Of a DNA stretch of 64,000 nt, positions 61,026 through 64,000 are shown one piece after another. The notes beneath the pieces were generated by a model. It did not search any database. It saw only the letters and a list, made by a program, of their open reading frames with translations, and had not been told where the DNA came from. Location of the stretch: NCBI RefSeq assembly GCF_002950945.1, contig NZ_CP012673.1, forward strand, positions 5,083,001 through 5,147,000, written 5' to 3'. The first letter of the stretch is position 1. Every line of letters begins with the position of its first letter. A program made the position numbers and the translations under genes. The stretch is from Sorangium cellulosum. Its GTDB lineage: Bacteria; Myxococcota_A; Polyangia; Polyangiales; Polyangiaceae.

Positions 61026-61555
61026 GCATTTCCCCTGTGTCCAGCGAAGGAAATCTCAGGCACAGCTACATGTCAACTCCTTCTGAAGCCGTCACCGGGA
61101 ACGGGACAGCTCAGCGCATCAACGCTGCCGGCATGAGGGAGGCTGCGCAGCGCTGGCCCGCAACAGGGACGCAAGCGCCATCCTGCACCGATGCCCTCAC
61201 CACAAGAGGGATGCGAAATTATGTCCATGGCGTAATTGGTTGCGTCCGGGGCTACACGACCGCAGTGGCTGGCGAGCACGCAAAGATCTCCGCCTCGCCT
61301 CTCCGGGGGTGTTGTGAACCGAGCAAGCGCGCCGTCCTGTCGAGCTCGAGTGGCGCACCGGTGCAGCCGCTCCGACAGCGACCGTGGTCCGTCGACTGAG
61401 CGCGATACCCTTGGAGGTAGTTGAAGAAGTCGACCGTCCAATGTCCTGGTAGCGCACGAAGAAGCAACGAGTTCCGGGCGCCGACCAGCTTGGAACAGCG
61501 ACCACGCTGCTACTTTCTTTGGAGAACCAAACGCGAGCTGGTACGTCTACGAGCC
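61026..61555. other. Divergent intergenic region (530 bp)
   Basis: It lies between the kinase start (-) and the lipoprotein start (+), so both promoters should be here. A minus-strand frame near 61252-61467 has slightly protein-like text (GHWTVDFFNYLQGY), possibly a gene relic, but no family is recognised. The plus-strand frame of the lipoprotein is open from 61421; that stretch has no signal-peptide character and is treated as noncoding. Confidence 0.4.
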
Positions 61556-62779
61556 ATGCGCGTCGCTGCTCGTGGTCGGCTGCTCGGGGCAACGCTGTTG
61601 CTCGCGGCCTGCGCCAGTCCTCCAAACCGGCCGGCCGCGCCGCCCGCCGGCTCGGCGCCCGCGGCGCCGTCCGCCGCGCCCGCCGCGAGCGCCAGCCCGG
61701 CGGGCTCGGCGTCGCAGGGCGCAGGGGCCGCCGGCCCTCGGGCGACGGCGCCCGTGGTGGTCACGGGCGTGGTGGTGGCGCGCGGCGGGGGGAAGCTCGA
61801 GATCTGCCCGGACACGGCGGTCGGGGCGTGCGCGGGGATCGAGGTCCAGGGCCAGGTGGATCCGGCGTTCTTGTCGACCGCGAAGAAGGACGTCGTGGTG
61901 CGGGTGCCGGGCGTCTTCGACGGCGCGCGCCTGAAGGTGGACGGCAAGATCACGACCGCGGACGTCCAGCGATCGTTCAACTTCAATAACCGCTGCCCCG
62001 AGTTCCAGCAGCCCGCGGGCGGCAATCCGAAGGAACAGCTGCCGGCCGAGGTGGAGCGCCTCGTCCAGGCGCAGGCCGACCGCTTCGCCGGCCGGTGGTG
62101 GGACCAGGAACGGAAGACCATGGCGCTCTGGTTCACGGGCGACGCGACCGCGCTGAAGCGCGAGGTCCAGCGCATCGCGCCGGGGGCGCGCGTGTGTGTG
62201 CTGGGGAACGCGAAGTTCTCCGAGCGGGCGCTCGAGGCCGTCCGGCCGCGCGCAGACGCAATCCTCGCCGCGAACGACGTGCTGGTGTCGAGCTCCAGCC
62301 TGGACACGCTCGGCAACCGCGTCGTGTACACCGTGGAGGCCATCGATCCGAGGACGCTCGACCAGCTGCGGCGCGAGGTCGGCGACGCGGTGCGCGTCGT
62401 GAGCTTCATCGAGCTGCGCGACGGCTCGCTCGCGACCTTGCCCAGCGCTCCCCGCACCGGCGATATCCCGCTGGTCACGAGCCGGATGCGCAACGAGGCG
62501 CGCATGCAGGCGCTCGGCCGGTTCAGCGTCCACCTCGACGCCGAACGGCGCTGCGTGTACCTCCAGGACGCGGCGGGCCGGCGCGTGCTCCCGGTCTGGC
62601 CCTTCGGCTACTCGGCGACCCGGGAGCCGTTCGCCATCCTCGACTTCGATGGCAAAGTGGCCGCCCGCCCGGGCGCGGTCATCAACTTCGGCGGCGGTCA
62701 GGTCGAGCTGAAACAAGTCCAGGCCACCGAGACCTGCGGCGCGCAGTGGGCGTGGATCGGAGCGCCGGAAGGACGTTGA
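61556..62779 (+). CDS. Putative lipoprotein of unknown function
   Basis: 407 residues from ATG 61556. The N-terminus (RGRLLGATLLLAACAS) is a lipoprotein signal with Cys 19 as the lipid site, followed by an Ala/Pro/Ser linker. The rest has beta-rich segments: VVVTGVVVARGGGKLEICP near the start resembles an OB-like fold entry, and SFNFNNRCPEFQQP and GDAVRVVSFIELRDGSLATLP follow. No enzyme motif is recognised. It is likely anchored in the periplasm or outer membrane. The frame extends upstream to 61421, but ATG 61556 is chosen because it gives the signal peptide. Confidence 0.75.
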   Translation: MRVAARGRLLGATLLLAACASPPNRPAAPPAGSAPAAPSAAPAASASPAGSASQGAGAAGPRATAPVVVTGVVVARGGGKLEICPDTAVGACAGIEVQGQVDPAFLSTAKKDVVVRVPGVFDGARLKVDGKITTADVQRSFNFNNRCPEFQQPAGGNPKEQLPAEVERLVQAQADRFAGRWWDQERKTMALWFTGDATALKREVQRIAPGARVCVLGNAKFSERALEAVRPRADAILAANDVLVSSSSLDTLGNRVVYTVEAIDPRTLDQLRREVGDAVRVVSFIELRDGSLATLPSAPRTGDIPLVTSRMRNEARMQALGRFSVHLDAERRCVYLQDAAGRRVLPVWPFGYSATREPFAILDFDGKVAARPGAVINFGGGQVELKQVQATETCGAQWAWIGAPEGR

Positions 62780-62836
62780 CCGCGGGGGCGACGCGACCCG
62801 CCGCCACGCCGATCTCGGCCCCCTCCGGCGCGCCGG

Positions 62837-64000
62837 TCAACCCGCCGCCGCCTGCGCGAGCGTGAAGAGCACCCGCGTTCCCCGGCCCAGCGCGCTCTCC
62901 ACGCGGATGGACCCGCCGTGGCGCTCGACGAGCTGCTTGCAGATCGACAGGCCGAGCCCCGTGCTCTTCTCGCCACCGGTCGACCGGGTGCTCGTCCTCC
63001 CGAACTTGCCGAAGAGATTGCCGATCTCCTCCGGGCGAATCCCCAGCCCCTGATCCGCGACCGCCACCTCGACCACGCCATCCCCCGCGCGCGCGCTCAC
63101 CGTCACCGTCGTGCCCGCATGGGAGAACTTGAACGCATTGCTGAGCAGATTGCTCAGCACCTGCTCGATCCGCTCGACATCACACCGGACGGGCGGGAGC
63201 CCGGACGGCACGTCCACCACCACGGCGATGCCCTTCTGGCGGGCGCTGTGCTCGTTCAGGGAGACGGCCGCCGCGACGATGTCCGAAAGGGCGGCGTCCT
63301 GCATCCGCAGCGCGACGTCCCCGTGCTCGAGCATCGTGATGTCCAGCAGATCCTCGAGGAGCTGCAGCGTGAAATCGGCGTTCGCCTGGATCTTCAGGAG
63401 ATGGCGCCGGGGATCCTTGCCGGGGTCGCCGGCGCCCGAGAGCAACATCGCCGCGAACCACCGGATCGCCGCGATCGGATTGCGCAGGTCGTGCGCCGTG
63501 GTGCCCACGAACTCATGGATGTTCTGGTTCAGCGCGGCGAGCTTCTGGTTCGCGCGCTCGAGCTCGCCCGCCTTCGCCTCGAGGCACGAGAGGCGCCGCT
63601 GGACCTCGCTCAGGCGATCGTGATGGCAGAACGCGTCCCTCACGACGGCGGCGAGCCGCTCCGGATCCCACGGCTTGCAGAGGAAACGGTACACGCCGCC
63701 CTCGTTGATGGCCTGTACCGCCGCGCTCGTGTCCGCGTAGGCCGTCATGAGGAGCCGGACCGTGTCCGGGAAGTCGGCCTTGACCCTCGCGTAGAACTCC
63801 GTGCCTGTCATCTCCGGCATCCGCTGGTCGCTGAGGACGACGTCGACGGGGCGCTCGCGCAGGATCTCGTAGCCCTGCGCCGCGCTCTCCGCGACGAGGA
63901 CATCGTAGTCGCGCCGGAGCTCGCGGCGGAGGGCCTTCAGCGTCTCCCACTCGTCGTCCACGATGAGCAGCGCGCGCCGCTCGCGGGCCGCTCGTATCAT
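62837..64000 (-). CDS. Receiver-histidine kinase protein (may be cut by the window edge)
   Basis: 387 residues visible. The receiver domain comes first (LIVDDEWETL, phospho-acceptor D58 in VLSDQRMPEMTG, Lys in FLCKPWDP), then a coiled coil (~130-160), HisKA with H170 in TTAHDLRNPIAAI, and HATPase motifs NLLSNAFKF, DQGLGI and GLGLSICKQL. The RpfG/CheY-like receiver (TAYADTSAAVQAINEGGVYRFL) at the N-terminus means it is probably a phosphorelay intermediate. An ATG sits exactly on the last three bases of the window, so this may be the true start, or the gene may continue beyond the edge. Confidence 0.9.
   Translation of the reverse strand: MIRAARERRALLIVDDEWETLKALRRELRRDYDVLVAESAAQGYEILRERPVDVVLSDQRMPEMTGTEFYARVKADFPDTVRLLMTAYADTSAAVQAINEGGVYRFLCKPWDPERLAAVVRDAFCHHDRLSEVQRRLSCLEAKAGELERANQKLAALNQNIHEFVGTTAHDLRNPIAAIRWFAAMLLSGAGDPGKDPRRHLLKIQANADFTLQLLEDLLDITMLEHGDVALRMQDAALSDIVAAAVSLNEHSARQKGIAVVVDVPSGLPPVRCDVERIEQVLSNLLSNAFKFSHAGTTVTVSARAGDGVVEVAVADQGLGIRPEEIGNLFGKFGRTSTRSTGGEKSTGLGLSICKQLVERHGGSIRVESALGRGTRVLFTLAQAAAG

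Noticed and set aside
61252..61467. Small minus-strand frame containing GHWTVDFFNYLQGY
   Set aside because: Too short, no RBS, no recognised family; kept only as a possible relic.

Overview
The window is GC-rich (roughly 70% by eye) DNA that reads like a large myxobacterial genome of the Sorangium/Polyangium type. The signs are a giant NRPS locus, several Hanks-type Ser/Thr kinases, a sigma-54 activator, STAS proteins, a secreted protein with a MYXO-CTERM-like tail, and a secreted enzyme with Cys-rich repeats. This assignment is inferred from gene style; there is no rRNA or other phylogenetic marker.

Positions 1-43981 hold the right-hand part of a nonribosomal peptide cluster, all on the + strand. 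The order is: the tail of an NRPS ending in a condensation (C) domain; a SyrP/TauD-like Fe(II)/2-oxoglutarate hydroxylase; a 7139-aa NRPS; a second hydroxylase; a 3785-aa NRPS ending in a thioesterase (TE); a PvdE/SyrD-type cyclic-peptide ABC exporter; an M19 dipeptidase-like lipoprotein; and a MacAB-like set of one ATPase, one HlyD/MacA adaptor and two MacB/FtsX permeases. The small spacings and stop/start overlaps suggest one or a few transcripts.

The main architectural point occurs twice. An upstream NRPS ends in a complete C domain. The next gene is a free-standing hydroxylase. The following NRPS starts with a degenerate C-like domain without the HH active site, followed by an adenylation (A) domain interrupted between motifs A8 and A9 by an FkbM-type methyltransferase, then a carrier protein. 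This suggests a split-module cassette for beta-hydroxylation followed by O-methylation. The degenerate domain would act as a docking (interface) domain for the hydroxylase, and the real C domain sits on the previous protein.

The 7139-aa NRPS reads interface-A(MT)-T, five C-A-T modules, then C. The five modules are tandem repeats of about 3.2 kb. Pocket residues read by eye predict Ser, Ser, Ser, Gly, Ser. The 3785-aa NRPS reads interface-A(MT)-T-C-A-T-C-A-T-TE, with the last A domain Gly-like. The partial backbone is ...X1(OMe?)-Ser-Ser-Ser-Gly-Ser-X2(OMe?)-X3-Gly, released by the TE. X1 to X3 have K239/D278 pockets, nearest to Glu/Gln-type codes as I remember them. Inner-membrane export, a periplasmic M19 protein and a MacAB-like pump parallel PvdE, PvdM and PvdRT of pyoverdine biosynthesis.

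From 44091 on the DNA is an ordinary signalling-rich neighbourhood: a universal stress protein (-); a 1609-aa kinase/AAA/GAF/STAS protein (+); a small Ada-like zinc-binding protein (+); a PAS/PAS/histidine kinase/receiver hybrid (+); a MYXO-CTERM secreted protein (-); a sigma-54 activator (-); a STAS protein (-); a truncated membrane protein (-); a hemerythrin (+) followed by a hemerythrin-like remnant; a TPR protein and Ser/Thr kinase pair (-); a lipoprotein (+); and a receiver/histidine kinase running to the window edge (-). No tRNA, rRNA, CRISPR array, insertion sequence or phage gene was recognised.
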